From assembly GCA_030949945.1 (NCBI GenBank), contig JAUZRZ010000066.1, forward strand, positions 1 to 33,135: a stretch of DNA of 33,135 bases, given 5' to 3'. This document shows, in pieces, positions 8,206-17,302 of the stretch. This stretch comes from Sulfurimonas sp. (lineage in GTDB: Bacteria; Campylobacterota; Campylobacteria; Campylobacterales; Sulfurimonadaceae). A program made the position numbers and the translations under genes. The notes under the pieces are model-generated. The model did not search any database and was not told where the DNA came from. It saw nothing but the letters and a program-made list of their open reading frames with translations. How positions within the stretch are numbered: the first letter of the stretch is position 1; every line of letters starts with the position of its first letter.

Positions 8206-9207
8206 CTAGAGACCCTTTTTAGAGATAAAACCACTCATAAAATTGTAGGCACATAACTCTAAAAAATCACTATCGTAGCCACCCTCTAAGAGTATCATCA
8301 CCTCTTGTTGAAGTGAGCCAAATATCTCTCCAATAGTTCTAAAGTTTTCAGCTTTTACATAGATATACTCATCTTGGGTATAGTCTGTACCTAAGGTGTC
8401 AAAACCTAAAGATAAGATAAGAACATCCACTGGTTTTTGCAAAGCTTTTTCTACAAAAGAGAGTACATTTTGCACATACACTTCACCAGATATACCTGTT
8501 TTAAACTCTTGAAGTTTTACAAACTCACTCTCTATTTGAATGTTTTTATCTAAGTAGGGATAATTTCTCTGCGTGTTGGCATGAAGCGAATAATAGGGTG
8601 CATCCGCACTCGCAAACTCTAAACTTCCATCTCCGATATGATAGTCAATATCTAAAACAGCAACTTTTTTTCCACTTTTAACAAGTTTGTCTGCAGCGAG
8701 ATAAGCATTGTTAAAAAAGCAGTAACCCCCATACCTGTGTTTTCCTGCATGATGACCTGGAGGACGGCTTAGTACAAAAGAACTCTTCTTCTCTTCTAAC
8801 ATATATGCAGCTGCGTTTAAGGCTGTTTGAGCGGAATTTAAAGCGGCTTTTATACTCTCTTTTCCTATGGGTGTACCTATCTCACTGCAATACATCCCAC
8901 CTCTAAAGTAAAGAGGAGAAGCAGATAAATCCTCTCGAAACAGAGGAGGAATATACTCATCATCACCCTCTATCTCTTTGGAAATGTCAAGCAAAAAATC
9001 TACATAATCATCATCATGAATACTCCGAACTTCTGCATCACTAAAGCTTTCAACATAAATAACATCAGCCTTATGGGCCCTTAAAAGTCCTCTAAGTATC
9101 TCATCCACACGAGAAGCAACTTCTAAGTGTTTATAACCAGGAAGCCCATCGGAGAGATCTACACTTGGCTTGTGAAGAGAATGATGTTTTGGGTAAAAGT
9201 ACTTCAT
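8206..9207 (-). CDS. Acetylpolyamine amidohydrolase-like (HDAC superfamily)
   Basis: Zn-dependent deacetylase of 333 residues, predicted to remove acetyl groups from acetylated polyamines. The arginase/deacetylase fold is shown by FVLSRPPGHHAGKHRYGGYC (catalytic His152-His153), LDIDYHIGDG (Zn ligands Asp188 and His190), SLGFDTLGTD (Asp270) and ILLEGGYD (catalytic Tyr). N-terminal MKYFYPKHHSLHKP resembles bacterial acetylpolyamine amidohydrolases more than acetoin-type AcuC proteins. The operon with aminopropyltransferase and agmatinase genes supports a polyamine substrate. Its ATG follows the previous stop without a gap. Other acylated amines remain possible. Confidence 0.87.
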   Translation of the reverse strand: MKYFYPKHHSLHKPSVDLSDGLPGYKHLEVASRVDEILRGLLRAHKADVIYVESFSDAEVRSIHDDDYVDFLLDISKEIEGDDEYIPPLFREDLSASPLYFRGGMYCSEIGTPIGKESIKAALNSAQTALNAAAYMLEEKKSSFVLSRPPGHHAGKHRYGGYCFFNNAYLAADKLVKSGKKVAVLDIDYHIGDGSLEFASADAPYYSLHANTQRNYPYLDKNIQIESEFVKLQEFKTGISGEVYVQNVLSFVEKALQKPVDVLILSLGFDTLGTDYTQDEYIYVKAENFRTIGEIFGSLQQEVMILLEGGYDSDFLELCAYNFMSGFISKKGL

Positions 9208-10098
9208 CTACTCATACTTCACTTGCATCTGAGCACCTAGTTTTTCTTTTATTTGAAACCCCTGAGATACTCCCCAGTAGGAGATAATCTTTTGAAGAAG
9301 TTTCGCTGCAAAAAGCTCAGAGACATTTGACTCTTCGGGTATAAGCTCTACTAAGTCTACACCAAGCACCTCTGCGTTTGAGTCTAAAAAAAGTGCTCTT
9401 AGTATATCTGTAGCAAAGTAGTAGTCTATCCCTCCTGCTTGTGGAGTGCCTACACTCGGTACAAACGCAGGGTTAAAAACATCCATATCAATGCTAAGAT
9501 AAACATCTCCCTCTAGCGAACTTATTTTTTTTAACAGCTCTTTTTTTACAGACTCTCTTTGTAAGGCTCTATCCATAAAACAAGATATATTTTTATCCTC
9601 TTTTATACGAAGGGCTTCTGACTCAAACATCGAACGAATACCTACCATAAGAAGTTTATGCCCCTGTTTTAGAAGATGAAACGCAGGGGTAGCATGCGAA
9701 TTTTCATCTCCTAAATAAGTTCTTCTTAAATCTGCATGTGCATCTAAAAATACAATAGTTGCAGGTTTTTTTAGTAAGCCTAACGTTAGTTGTGGTGTTA
9801 TAGAGTGATCACCGCCTAGTGAGACTACAAGCTGTTTTTTCAACTTACTAACAGACTCACAGGCTCTTTTTATCTGCTCAAACTCATGAATACTTTTTGC
9901 AACATGAACACTCATATATTTCATAGGCGAATACTCTAAATCTTCATCATAGTACTCTATCTGCTCACTCGCTTTTAAAATTGCATCAGGGGCATCTGCT
10001 GTACCTTTTTTCGCACTCACACTCTCCCCCCAACAGACTCTGTTTATGATGATGTCAGCATCCTCTTTTTTAGAATTTGGCAAGAACTGATACTGCAA
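9208..10098 (-). CDS. speB: Agmatinase/arginase-family ureohydrolase
   Basis: Mn-dependent ureohydrolase of 296 residues, predicted to turn agmatine into putrescine and urea. Metal-binding motifs are complete: VVSLGGDHSITP (His98), IVFLDAHADLR (Asp119, His121, Asp123), YLSIDMDVFNPAFVP (Asp204, Asp206), then SVGTPQAGG and GVDLVELIPEES. The substrate loop reads NSHATPAF where agmatinases usually have SHGTP, so specificity could differ (for example guanidino acids or carboxyaminopropylagmatine). It starts 2 bases after the speE stop and abuts the next gene. Putrescine from it would feed the aminopropyltransferase encoded just upstream. Confidence 0.87.
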   Translation of the reverse strand: MQYQFLPNSKKEDADIIINRVCWGESVSAKKGTADAPDAILKASEQIEYYDEDLEYSPMKYMSVHVAKSIHEFEQIKRACESVSKLKKQLVVSLGGDHSITPQLTLGLLKKPATIVFLDAHADLRRTYLGDENSHATPAFHLLKQGHKLLMVGIRSMFESEALRIKEDKNISCFMDRALQRESVKKELLKKISSLEGDVYLSIDMDVFNPAFVPSVGTPQAGGIDYYFATDILRALFLDSNAEVLGVDLVELIPEESNVSELFAAKLLQKIISYWGVSQGFQIKEKLGAQMQVKYE

Positions 10099-10099
10099 A

Positions 10100-10954
10100 C
10101 TAAACTCCGATGTTCTTTTTTATCTGTATTGGCAGAGTAAACGCAGCTACTAAACTCTCAACACCTAGCCCAACTAAGTCAAGCTCTTTTGCGCTCTCTT
10201 GAAACTTTTGTGACAAGGAAGTGTCTATGATGCTTAAGTCATCACTAGCGATAACATAACCCCATAGATGATAAAAAGAGGGAACAACGACACCATAACT
10301 TCTAACATCACCAAAAACACGACCCATCATCTCACGTATGTGCTTATGATTTGTGGACTCTTGAGTATCAAGTGCTCCACCTTGAGTAGCGATGATGGCG
10401 TTTGGATTTAGCAGTGGTTTTATGGTTTGGTAGAGCCCCTCTCCATAAAGAAATGCAGCAGGAGAGTCCCAGTCATCTACATCTATTAAGTCACCTATAA
10501 CTATGTCAAACTTTTGTGTGCATGAGGCAAGATACTCGTTTATGTCCATATATAAAACTTCTAAACGAGGATCTGCAAACGCTGACTTCCCCCACTCAGG
10601 AATATGCTCTTTACATAACTCAACAAACTCTTCATCTATGTCAACCATAACAACTTTAGTAACTGACTTATGAGAGAGAACCTCACGGGCAGTAGCACCC
10701 TCTCCTCCTCCCATGATAAGAACAGTTTTAGGATTTGGATGTGCCAACATTGCAGGATGAACCAGTGCTTCATGGTACATATGCTCATCACTCTCACACG
10801 ACTGAATATCCCCATCAAGGCTTATACAAGTACCATGCATTTTTGACTCAAAAAACAGATACTCTTGGAAAGGAGTTTTCCCTTTTGCTATAATATTTTG
10901 TACTTCTCTCTCAACACTATCTGATACATTTGCAGCTTGTCTGTAGTTAATCAT
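10100..10954 (-). CDS. speE: Aminopropyltransferase (spermidine/thermospermine synthase type)
   Basis: Transfers an aminopropyl group from decarboxylated S-adenosylmethionine to a polyamine, 284 residues. The N-terminal beta domain includes EYLFFESKMHGTCISLDGDI and DEHMYHEALVHPAM. The Rossmann part has IMGGGEGATAREVL (82-86 GGGEG), VMVDIDEEF (Asp105), and FDIVIGDLIDVDD with the catalytic Asp. HPNPKTVLIMGGGEG, IATQGG and VVPSFYHLWGYVIASD resemble the ACL5/thermospermine-synthase branch more than the E. coli type (GGGDG). It is first in the operon, 118 bases from a divergent diguanylate cyclase, behind a 17-base palindrome. speD, the donor-making enzyme, is encoded at 17303-18031. Confidence 0.88.
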   Translation of the reverse strand: MINYRQAANVSDSVEREVQNIIAKGKTPFQEYLFFESKMHGTCISLDGDIQSCESDEHMYHEALVHPAMLAHPNPKTVLIMGGGEGATAREVLSHKSVTKVVMVDIDEEFVELCKEHIPEWGKSAFADPRLEVLYMDINEYLASCTQKFDIVIGDLIDVDDWDSPAAFLYGEGLYQTIKPLLNPNAIIATQGGALDTQESTNHKHIREMMGRVFGDVRSYGVVVPSFYHLWGYVIASDDLSIIDTSLSQKFQESAKELDLVGLGVESLVAAFTLPIQIKKNIGV

Positions 10955-10996
10955 CGTTATCCCTATTTTATTTGATACAATTATATACTATTGTGG

Positions 10997-11013
10997 CTTA
11001 GAATTATTCTAAG
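10997..11013. promoter_or_regulatory. Perfect 17-base palindrome, Fur/PerR-box-like
   Basis: CTTAGAAT-T-ATTCTAAG is a perfect inverted repeat with an 8-1-8 layout in the intergenic region shared by the polyamine operon (minus) and the diguanylate cyclase gene (plus). Its core TTAGAATTATTCTAA differs by one pair from the Bacillus PerR box (TTATAATnATTATAA) and has the 7-1-7 form typical of Fur-superfamily operators. A TATAAT at 11047-11052 is a likely -10 for the plus-strand gene. Confidence 0.5.
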
Positions 11014-11072
11014 ATACACCTAATATAGCTTAAGATATACTCTCTTTATAATACTTATATAAAGGTACATTC

Positions 11073-12389
11073 ATGAGTATACGTACAAAAATCAAACTGT
11101 TTTTAGGATTTTTACTACTAACTGCTGTTGGTAATTCTATTTTATCCTATCAATTAGAGAAGTTTGGAGAAGAAAAATTGCACTGGGTCAACCATACACA
11201 TGAAGTTCTCATAAGTGTAAATAAACTTTTGAGTGAGATGACAGATGCAGAGACTGGGCAGAGAGGATTTCTCTTGACAAAAGATAAAGACTACTTAAGC
11301 CCTTATTACTTAGGGGTTAAGCAATCGAAAGTTATCTTAACAGAACTCAAAGAGCTCACACAAGACAATCCTAGTCAACAAAAACTCCTTATAAATATTT
11401 CGCAACTTATGGATAAAAAGTTTAGTGAACTTAGCCTCACTATAAAACTCAAACAAGAACAAAAAGAGGGGGAGATAGATAAGGCACTTCTAATAGTTAA
11501 AAACAATGAAGGAAAAGAGTTGATGGATAAGATACGCACTCTTGTCAGTGAATTTGAACACACAGAAAAGATATTACTTGAGCAGAGAAAGGGTAACTAC
11601 AAGACTTACAAAGCTCAAATAATCACCCTAATCATTGTTGTCATAATGTTCTTTCTCTTTTTTACTCTATTTACAATCTCATTTTTAAACAAGACCCTAT
11701 TTCAACCGATGCAGTTACTGCTTGAATCTACTCATAAAATGCAAAATGGAGAAGAAGTTACTATAGAAGATATTGTTGCAAAAGATGAAATGGGCTATCT
11801 CCTTGCTAGTTTTTACAAGATGAAAGAGAAGGTAATTCAAAGAGAAGAACATCTCACACATATAGCAGGTCATGATGAACTGACTGGTCTAAGAAACAGA
11901 ACTGATTTAGATGATACACTTCAAAATACTATAAAGGATACTCTCAAGAAAAATAGCAAATGTGCCATTTTATTTATAGACTTAAATAAATTTAAACAAC
12001 TCAACGATACTTTGGGTCATGATGCTGGTGATATAATGCTCAAAGAAGTATCCACTCGCCTCAAAAAGTCTCTTCGTAAAGAGCATGAACTATTTCGTAT
12101 TGGTGGGGATGAATTTTTAGTGCTTCTAAGAGAGATTAAAAATATAACTATAATTGAGAAAATCATCTCAAATATCTTAAAAACCATGAAAAAACCTCTG
12201 CTAATAAATAATAAACCTATAGAAATTTCTCTCAGTATAGGTGTCTCAATTGTCCCCGATAACACTACAGATGTAGATGAACTCATAAAGTATGCAGACA
12301 TTGCCATGTATGTTTCTAAGAGTGATACAGATACTGACTATACATTTTTTGATACAAGTATGTTTAAACGTCATACTGATAACTCTTAA
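11073..12389 (+). CDS. CHASE3-HAMP-GGDEF diguanylate cyclase
   Basis: Membrane enzyme predicted to make cyclic di-GMP, 438 residues. Transmembrane helices lie at about 7-26 and 183-206. Between them is a periplasmic helical CHASE3-type sensor (TDAETGQRGFLLTKDKDYL is its hallmark). A HAMP-like linker (~207-265) leads to the GGDEF domain (HDELTGLRNRTDLD, LFIDLNKFKQLNDTLGHDAG, FRIGGDEFLVLL at 344-348). The active-site signature is intact, so it is probably active. The inhibitory RxxD site nine residues upstream reads RKEH, so product inhibition may be weak. It is divergent from the polyamine operon. Confidence 0.9.
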   Translation: MSIRTKIKLFLGFLLLTAVGNSILSYQLEKFGEEKLHWVNHTHEVLISVNKLLSEMTDAETGQRGFLLTKDKDYLSPYYLGVKQSKVILTELKELTQDNPSQQKLLINISQLMDKKFSELSLTIKLKQEQKEGEIDKALLIVKNNEGKELMDKIRTLVSEFEHTEKILLEQRKGNYKTYKAQIITLIIVVIMFFLFFTLFTISFLNKTLFQPMQLLLESTHKMQNGEEVTIEDIVAKDEMGYLLASFYKMKEKVIQREEHLTHIAGHDELTGLRNRTDLDDTLQNTIKDTLKKNSKCAILFIDLNKFKQLNDTLGHDAGDIMLKEVSTRLKKSLRKEHELFRIGGDEFLVLLREIKNITIIEKIISNILKTMKKPLLINNKPIEISLSIGVSIVPDNTTDVDELIKYADIAMYVSKSDTDTDYTFFDTSMFKRHTDNS

Positions 12390-12403
12390 GTGTAAGGAAA
12401 AAT

Positions 12404-14101
12404 ATGCTTCTCTCTACAAAGCACTTATCTGGAGATATATTCGGAGGGACTAACTGCAGCTATAGTCGCTCTTCCACTAGCACTTGCCTTTGGTGTTCAG
12501 TCTGGTATGGGAGCTATTGCTGGTCTTTATGGGGCTATTGGCGTTGGGTTTTTTGCTGCTCTTTTTGGTGGTACAAGTACTCAGATTAGTGGACCTACAG
12601 GACCTCTTGCCGTTGTAGCATCAGTCATCATAGCAAGTGAAATAGCCTTTTTTGGCTCACTTGATAAGGCTATAGGGACTATTGTTGCGACCTTTGTTTT
12701 AGCAGGTGTTTTTCAAATTTTACTTGGTGTTTTTAAGATTGGGCAGTATATTCGCTATATTCCTTACCCTGTTGTATCTGGTTTTATGAGTGGAATTGGG
12801 TCTATTATTATCATTATGCAGATATTTCCATTTTTTGGACTCTCCTCTCCAAGTTCTATTGTAGAGATTGTCTCTTCACTTCCTAGTATAAGTGGGCATA
12901 TCAACATTCAAGCCTTTGGTTTAGCAAGTGCTACTATTGCTATTATTTATCTATTCCCTCTCCTTACAAAAAAAGTACCCTCAACTCTTGTTGCACTCGT
13001 AGGTCTTACTCTTGTTTCAACTTTTATGGGTTTAGAAGTTTTTATCATCGGAGATATTCCAAAAGGATTTCCGGAGGTTCACTTAGACACTCTTTTTTAT
13101 ATGGACTGGCATAACCCTATGCTTATACTCACCCCTGCCATCACCTTAGCAGCACTTGCATCTATCGACTCCCTTCTCACCTCAGTAGTAGCTGACAACA
13201 TGACAAAAACGCAGCATAACTCAAACAAAGAACTAATCGGGCAAGGTATAGGAAATATAGTTGCAGGGCTTATAGGTGGGCTTCCTGGGGCTGGTGCTAC
13301 GATGAGAACAGTTGTTAACATAAAAGCAGGAGGGAGAACTAAGCTCTCTGGTATTATACACAGTATCGTTCTTGTCATCATCCTCTTTGGTGCTGGGGCT
13401 TATGCTAAACTTATTCCCCTTCCTGTTCTTGCGGGTATTCTTATCACTGTAGGTATCGGTATTATTGACTACAAAGGTTTAAAACACTTAAGAGAAGTGC
13501 CTCGTGCAGATGCTGCTATCATGATAATTGTACTTCTTTTACCATTTTTGTTGATCTACTTCAAGCCGTTGGAATTGGTATGGTTTTAGCCTCTATCCTC
13601 TTTATGAAACAGATGGGAGATATGGCCCAGAACAAGTCAGTCTCAAAAACACTCAAAGATTTTCATGAAGTGTTCCCACCCTCCTCACATGAGAGAGAAT
13701 CATATAAAGCCATCGAAGATCAGGTCTATATTCAACACTTTAATGGTCCTATCTTTTTTGGATTTACCGCACACTTTAAACAGATGATGAAAGAGTTACC
13801 TGAGGTTAGTGTAGTTATATTTCGGATGTATAATGTGCCAAGTGTAGATCAAAGTGGAATGTATGTACTTGATGATGCTATATTTGAGCTCAATTCTCAA
13901 AACATTACAGTTCTTATCACGGGTATAACAACTCAGCCAAAAAAGATGCTAGAAAATATTGAAGTTATCCCTAAACTCATTCCAAACAAACACCTTTTTC
14001 CTGACCTGACCTCTGCTTTGGAGATGCTAAAAGAACATCAGAGTAATTTTAAAACAAGTAAAGATAAAAAAGATATATATGACATCCTGTGGAACGACTA
14101 G
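12404..14101 (+). CDS. SulP-family anion transporter with STAS domain (two frameshifts)
   Basis: Inner-membrane anion transporter (sulfate, bicarbonate or similar), about 565 residues when restored. Signature blocks: LSGDIFGG, LTAAIVALPLALAFGVQSG, STQISGPTGPLAVV, and a C-terminal cytoplasmic STAS domain from ~13730 (VYIQHFNGPIFFGFTAHF, VPSVDQSGMYVLDDAI). Two one-base errors split it. GGG at 12446-12448 has one extra G, and one A seems missing near 13541, where VDLLQAVGIGMVLASILFMK continues in the next frame. With both fixed the protein is full length. The substrate cannot be read from sequence. It ends 9 bases before the convergent bioA stop. Confidence 0.85.
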
Positions 14102-14110
14102 AAAAAAGAG

Positions 14111-15394
14111 CTATCTCTTCTCGTAAGCCGCAACGACATCATAAATCGCACTACATAAGGTGTGTAACTCCTCTTTGCTAATGACAAAAGGAGGCATAAT
14201 ATAGACAAGTTTTAAAAAGGGTCTAAGCCAAACACCGCGTTTGATAAACGCAGCTGTCATCCAAGCCAAATCTACATCCTCTTTTAACTCCACCACCCCA
14301 ATAGCACCCAAAACACGAACTTCCTTGACTATATCTAACTCTTCACACTTTGTGAGTTCTGTGTTTAACTGCGTTTGTATAGATTCAACTCTTCTCTTCC
14401 AAGGAGATTGAAGGAGTAGCTCTAAAGAAGCATTTGCCACCGCACATGCAAGAGGATTTGCCATAAAGGTTGGTCCATGCATCAAGACATTTCCATTTGT
14501 TTCCACACCTTGCATCACTTTCTTACTGACAAGTGTGGCAGCGAGTGACATATAGCCACCTGTAAGTGCCTTACCCACACAGAGTATATCAGGGCTTACC
14601 TCAGCATACTCATAAGCAAACAGTTTTCCCGTTCGCCCAAAACCTGTTGCTATCTCATCTAAAATAAGAAGAATATTATACTCCGTGCAAAGCTCTCTTA
14701 CTCTTTTTAGAAAGTGAGGAGAGTAGAGTCTCATTCCTCCTGCTCCTTGAACAATTGGCTCTAAAATAACGGCTGCTATTTGAGTATGGTTTTGCTCTAA
14801 TTTTGTTTTAAAGTCTTGTATATATTTTTCATCCCACTCAGCCTTGAAACTACACATAGGAGCTTCTGCAAAGATATTTTTATGTAAAACCTTATCAAAC
14901 GCAGTGTGCATACCGGTCACAGGGTCACAAACACTCATAGCCCCAAAAGTGTCTCCGTGGTAGCCTTTACTAAACGCAAGTATCTTACTTTTTTGTTTAT
15001 TACCCTGAGAGTTCCAGTACTGGTAAGCCATCTTTAAAGCCACCTCAACACTCACACTTCCACTATCACTAAAAAAGATATGTTCTAAGTTTTTATCTGT
15101 AATACCAAGAAGTGTTTGTGCAAGTTTAATAGCAGGCTCATGAGTAAGTCCACCAAACATAACATGACTCATCTTCCCTAACTGCTCCACTGCCGCTGCG
15201 TTTAGCTCAGGTACATTATAGCCATGGATAACCGACCACCACGAACTCATGCCATCTATCACTTTTGTACCATTTTCAAGCTCTAAGTAAACGCCACTTG
15301 CCGACTTTACAAGGTGCATATCTGCGTTTGGTATTGAGGGGGCATAAGGATGCAGTATATGTTCTCTATCAAAATCTCTCAACTTGTTCTCCAT
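14111..15394 (-). CDS. bioA: Adenosylmethionine-8-amino-7-oxononanoate aminotransferase
   Basis: PLP enzyme of biotin synthesis that makes 7,8-diaminopelargonate using S-adenosylmethionine as amino donor, 427 residues, the usual BioA length. Diagnostic segments: DGMSSWWSVIHGYNVPEL, SHVMFGGLTHEPA, FSDSGSVSVEVALKMAYQYW, KGYHGDTFGAMSVCDP, LILDEIATGFGRTG, and VGKALTGGYMSLAAT with the PLP lysine. The WW pair and GGLTHEP separate BioA from other class-III aminotransferases. The start is the ATG at 15394. No other biotin gene is in view, so it stands alone here. Confidence 0.95.
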   Translation of the reverse strand: MENKLRDFDREHILHPYAPSIPNADMHLVKSASGVYLELENGTKVIDGMSSWWSVIHGYNVPELNAAAVEQLGKMSHVMFGGLTHEPAIKLAQTLLGITDKNLEHIFFSDSGSVSVEVALKMAYQYWNSQGNKQKSKILAFSKGYHGDTFGAMSVCDPVTGMHTAFDKVLHKNIFAEAPMCSFKAEWDEKYIQDFKTKLEQNHTQIAAVILEPIVQGAGGMRLYSPHFLKRVRELCTEYNILLILDEIATGFGRTGKLFAYEYAEVSPDILCVGKALTGGYMSLAATLVSKKVMQGVETNGNVLMHGPTFMANPLACAVANASLELLLQSPWKRRVESIQTQLNTELTKCEELDIVKEVRVLGAIGVVELKEDVDLAWMTAAFIKRGVWLRPFLKLVYIMPPFVISKEELHTLCSAIYDVVAAYEKR

Positions 15395-15512
15395 TACTTC
15401 AATTGAGTTCTAAGTATGTAGGAATATTTTACACTTCCACAAATACATTAGAAGTTTGTTTATATAGTAAATCTTCAAAGGATGTTTGTATATGTCCAGC
15501 TTTTTTTTTCTA

Positions 15513-16351
15513 CTATAGGGATTTATAATTTAGTATCAATGCTTCAAGCATTGCATTTCTATTATTTTCACTTCCTCCAAGATGATAAAAATGTTCTTTA
15601 GTTAAAAGATTAAAATTTTTCCAAATTGTTTTTAAATACTCATTTTCTCTATATTTATTACTATGCCAAGTTGATAATATAAATTTACCTTCAAAATGAC
15701 TTAAAAGTTTATTTAAAGTATTTTCGTCATCTTTGTTCCAACCATTATAATAATCAACATACCTATCTATATAAGGAGGGTCACAATAGATAATATCTTC
15801 TTTATCAGCCATTTTAATTGTGTCTTGAAAACTTTGATTAATAAATGTGTAATCACTATTGTTAATAATCTTCTGTATGTTATCTACTTGGTTTACTATT
15901 TTCGTTACATAAGCCTTAGCAAATCTATTTGGTTTTTTACAAAAAGGTACATTATGTCCACCTTTTTTATTAAATCGTATCATTCCATTAAAACCAGCTC
16001 TATTAATAAATAAAAAATCCAATGGATTATGAAAATTATTAAAACGAGCTCTTACTTCATAATAATATTCTTCAATTTTAAGAAGTTTTTCACCCTCATC
16101 TTCGAGGTAGTGTTTTTACTATATTTGGATTAATTGTATTATTTTTTATTTCATTATAAAAATTAATTAAATGCGGATTTGTATCTGCTAGTATTGCTTT
16201 TATCTGGTCTTACATTAAAAGCAACAACACCAGTACCCATAAATGGTTCTATCCAAGTAGCATTCATCTCTTGAGGGAGGATCTCTTTTATCCATGGAAC
16301 AAGCTTTGTTTTTATACCTTGAGACTTTATAGGGGGGACAAAAATCTTCAT
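15513..16351 (-). CDS. Type II DNA adenine methyltransferase, Dam/D12 class (two frameshifts)
   Basis: Predicted N6-adenine methylase protecting the host from the adjacent EcoRV-like nuclease, about 279 residues restored. N-terminal [20 protein letters not shown] and motif [20 protein letters not shown] are in one frame. The middle ([20 protein letters not shown]) is in a second, and [20 protein letters not shown] through motif [14 protein letters not shown] is in a third. Both breaks sit on homopolymers (16198-16201 and 16113-16117), each explained by one extra base, so sequencing error is likely. The start ATG overlaps the nuclease stop (ATGA). If the breaks are real, the methylase would be dead beside an intact nuclease, which is biologically unlikely. 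Confidence 0.88.
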
Positions 16352-17196
16352 TTTTTAGTTTTCTTTTTTGACTTTGGTTTATTTATGAGAGTCGTATCTT
16401 TACCTGTGAACTCAAGGAATTCCGTTAATTTAGTAAGTTTTTTATATTCACCCTTTGAGTTTGTTTTTGGTACTTGTAAAACACCCTGATTTATCCAATA
16501 TGCATCAAAAACTTCTTCTCCTAAATTTTTAAAAACACCATTTCCTTGTAGTAAATCTTCTATATAATCAATACTCCCTATATTTGCAGTATTGCCACTA
16601 CCACCTCTATCGCTAGATATTTTCCATTTTTCTTCAGCAAAAAATACTAAATTACTAATCACTGAAGATATACTATCAAGATTTGATAATTTCAAAATTT
16701 CTGTTTCATCTATATCAGCTGATATTGAACGGGTATATAAAATTCCCAAACATATATGTGCTGTATATTGTTCATACGGAAATTGTATATTTTTACTACT
16801 TGTTCGTGTTCTAAAATATTCACCATGAGAGCCTAATGTAAATCCATTACAAAAGCCATCATAATCATCAAGCTTATAAGTTGTTTTAATATCAACCGCA
16901 AATTTTATACTTTCATCATCTATCTTAACAAAAGATAAGTCTGGATACCAATTTTGTTTTTCAGCTAAGATAATTTTATAGCCATTCTCTTTTGCAAATA
17001 TTATAAATTTAGGAAAAAGTTGTATTTCTAATATTTTAGAAATTATTTTTGTATCTGATGATATTGTATATATCTGTTTGTCAATATCTATAAAACCCTT
17101 AATAGTCCAATCTCCCTCATGTGTTGAGACATATTGAGTCAGTGTTTTAGAGAACTCTTTTAATTTATTTATAAACTGTTCTTTCTCAGTCAGCAT
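16348..17196 (-). CDS. EcoRV-like type II restriction endonuclease
   Basis: Predicted to cut GATATC, 282 residues (EcoRV has about 245). The active-site layout matches EcoRV: Glu57 in ILEIQLF, Pro-Asp86 in NWYPDLSFV, Asp102-x-Lys104 in [10 protein letters not shown]. The 16-residue spacing between the two Asp is the same as EcoRV Asp74/Asp90. The DNA recognition loop is also conserved ([13 protein letters not shown] at 198-210 against GSGNTTNIGSI), as is [18 protein letters not shown]. The C-terminus is extended and Lys-rich ([10 protein letters not shown]). It precedes and overlaps the methylase gene. No controller (C-protein) gene is seen. Confidence 0.9.
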   Translation of the reverse strand: MLTEKEQFINKLKEFSKTLTQYVSTHEGDWTIKGFIDIDKQIYTISSDTKIISKILEIQLFPKFIIFAKENGYKIILAEKQNWYPDLSFVKIDDESIKFAVDIKTTYKLDDYDGFCNGFTLGSHGEYFRTRTSSKNIQFPYEQYTAHICLGILYTRSISADIDETEILKLSNLDSISSVISNLVFFAEEKWKISSDRGGSGNTANIGSIDYIEDLLQGNGVFKNLGEEVFDAYWINQGVLQVPKTNSKGEYKKLTKLTEFLEFTGKDTTLINKPKSKKKTKK

Positions 17197-17247
17197 CTTA
17201 TACCTTCAAAACATTTTTAAAAAAGCTTGTGTATGCTCTTTAGGTTC

Positions 17248-17276
17248 ATTATATCCTATCTTGTATTTACACACAA
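17248..17276 (-). promoter_or_regulatory. Likely promoter of the restriction-modification genes
   Basis: On the minus strand a -35-like TTGTGT (17271-17276) and a consensus TATAAT -10 (17248-17253) are 17 bases apart, about 50 bases upstream of the nuclease start. This is the best sigma-70-type promoter match seen in this part of the window. Confidence 0.55.
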
Positions 17277-17294
17277 AAAGTTCAATGTGTAAAT
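17265..17294. promoter_or_regulatory. Inverted repeat overlapping the promoter -35
   Basis: Perfect 9-base arms ATTTACACA (17265-17273) and TGTGTAAAT (17286-17294), 12 bases apart. The repeat begins just past the speD stop codon and covers the -35 of the restriction operon. It may be an operator for that operon, or a weak terminator for speD (no T-run follows on the minus strand). Confidence 0.4.
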
Positions 17295-17302
17295 TAAATA
17301 AC

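Noticed and set aside
12404..12589. 61-codon frame at the start of the transporter gene, rich in Cys and Trp
   Set aside because: After the first ~14 codons it is an artefact of the extra G at 12446-12448. The SulP sequence continues in the neighbouring frame.
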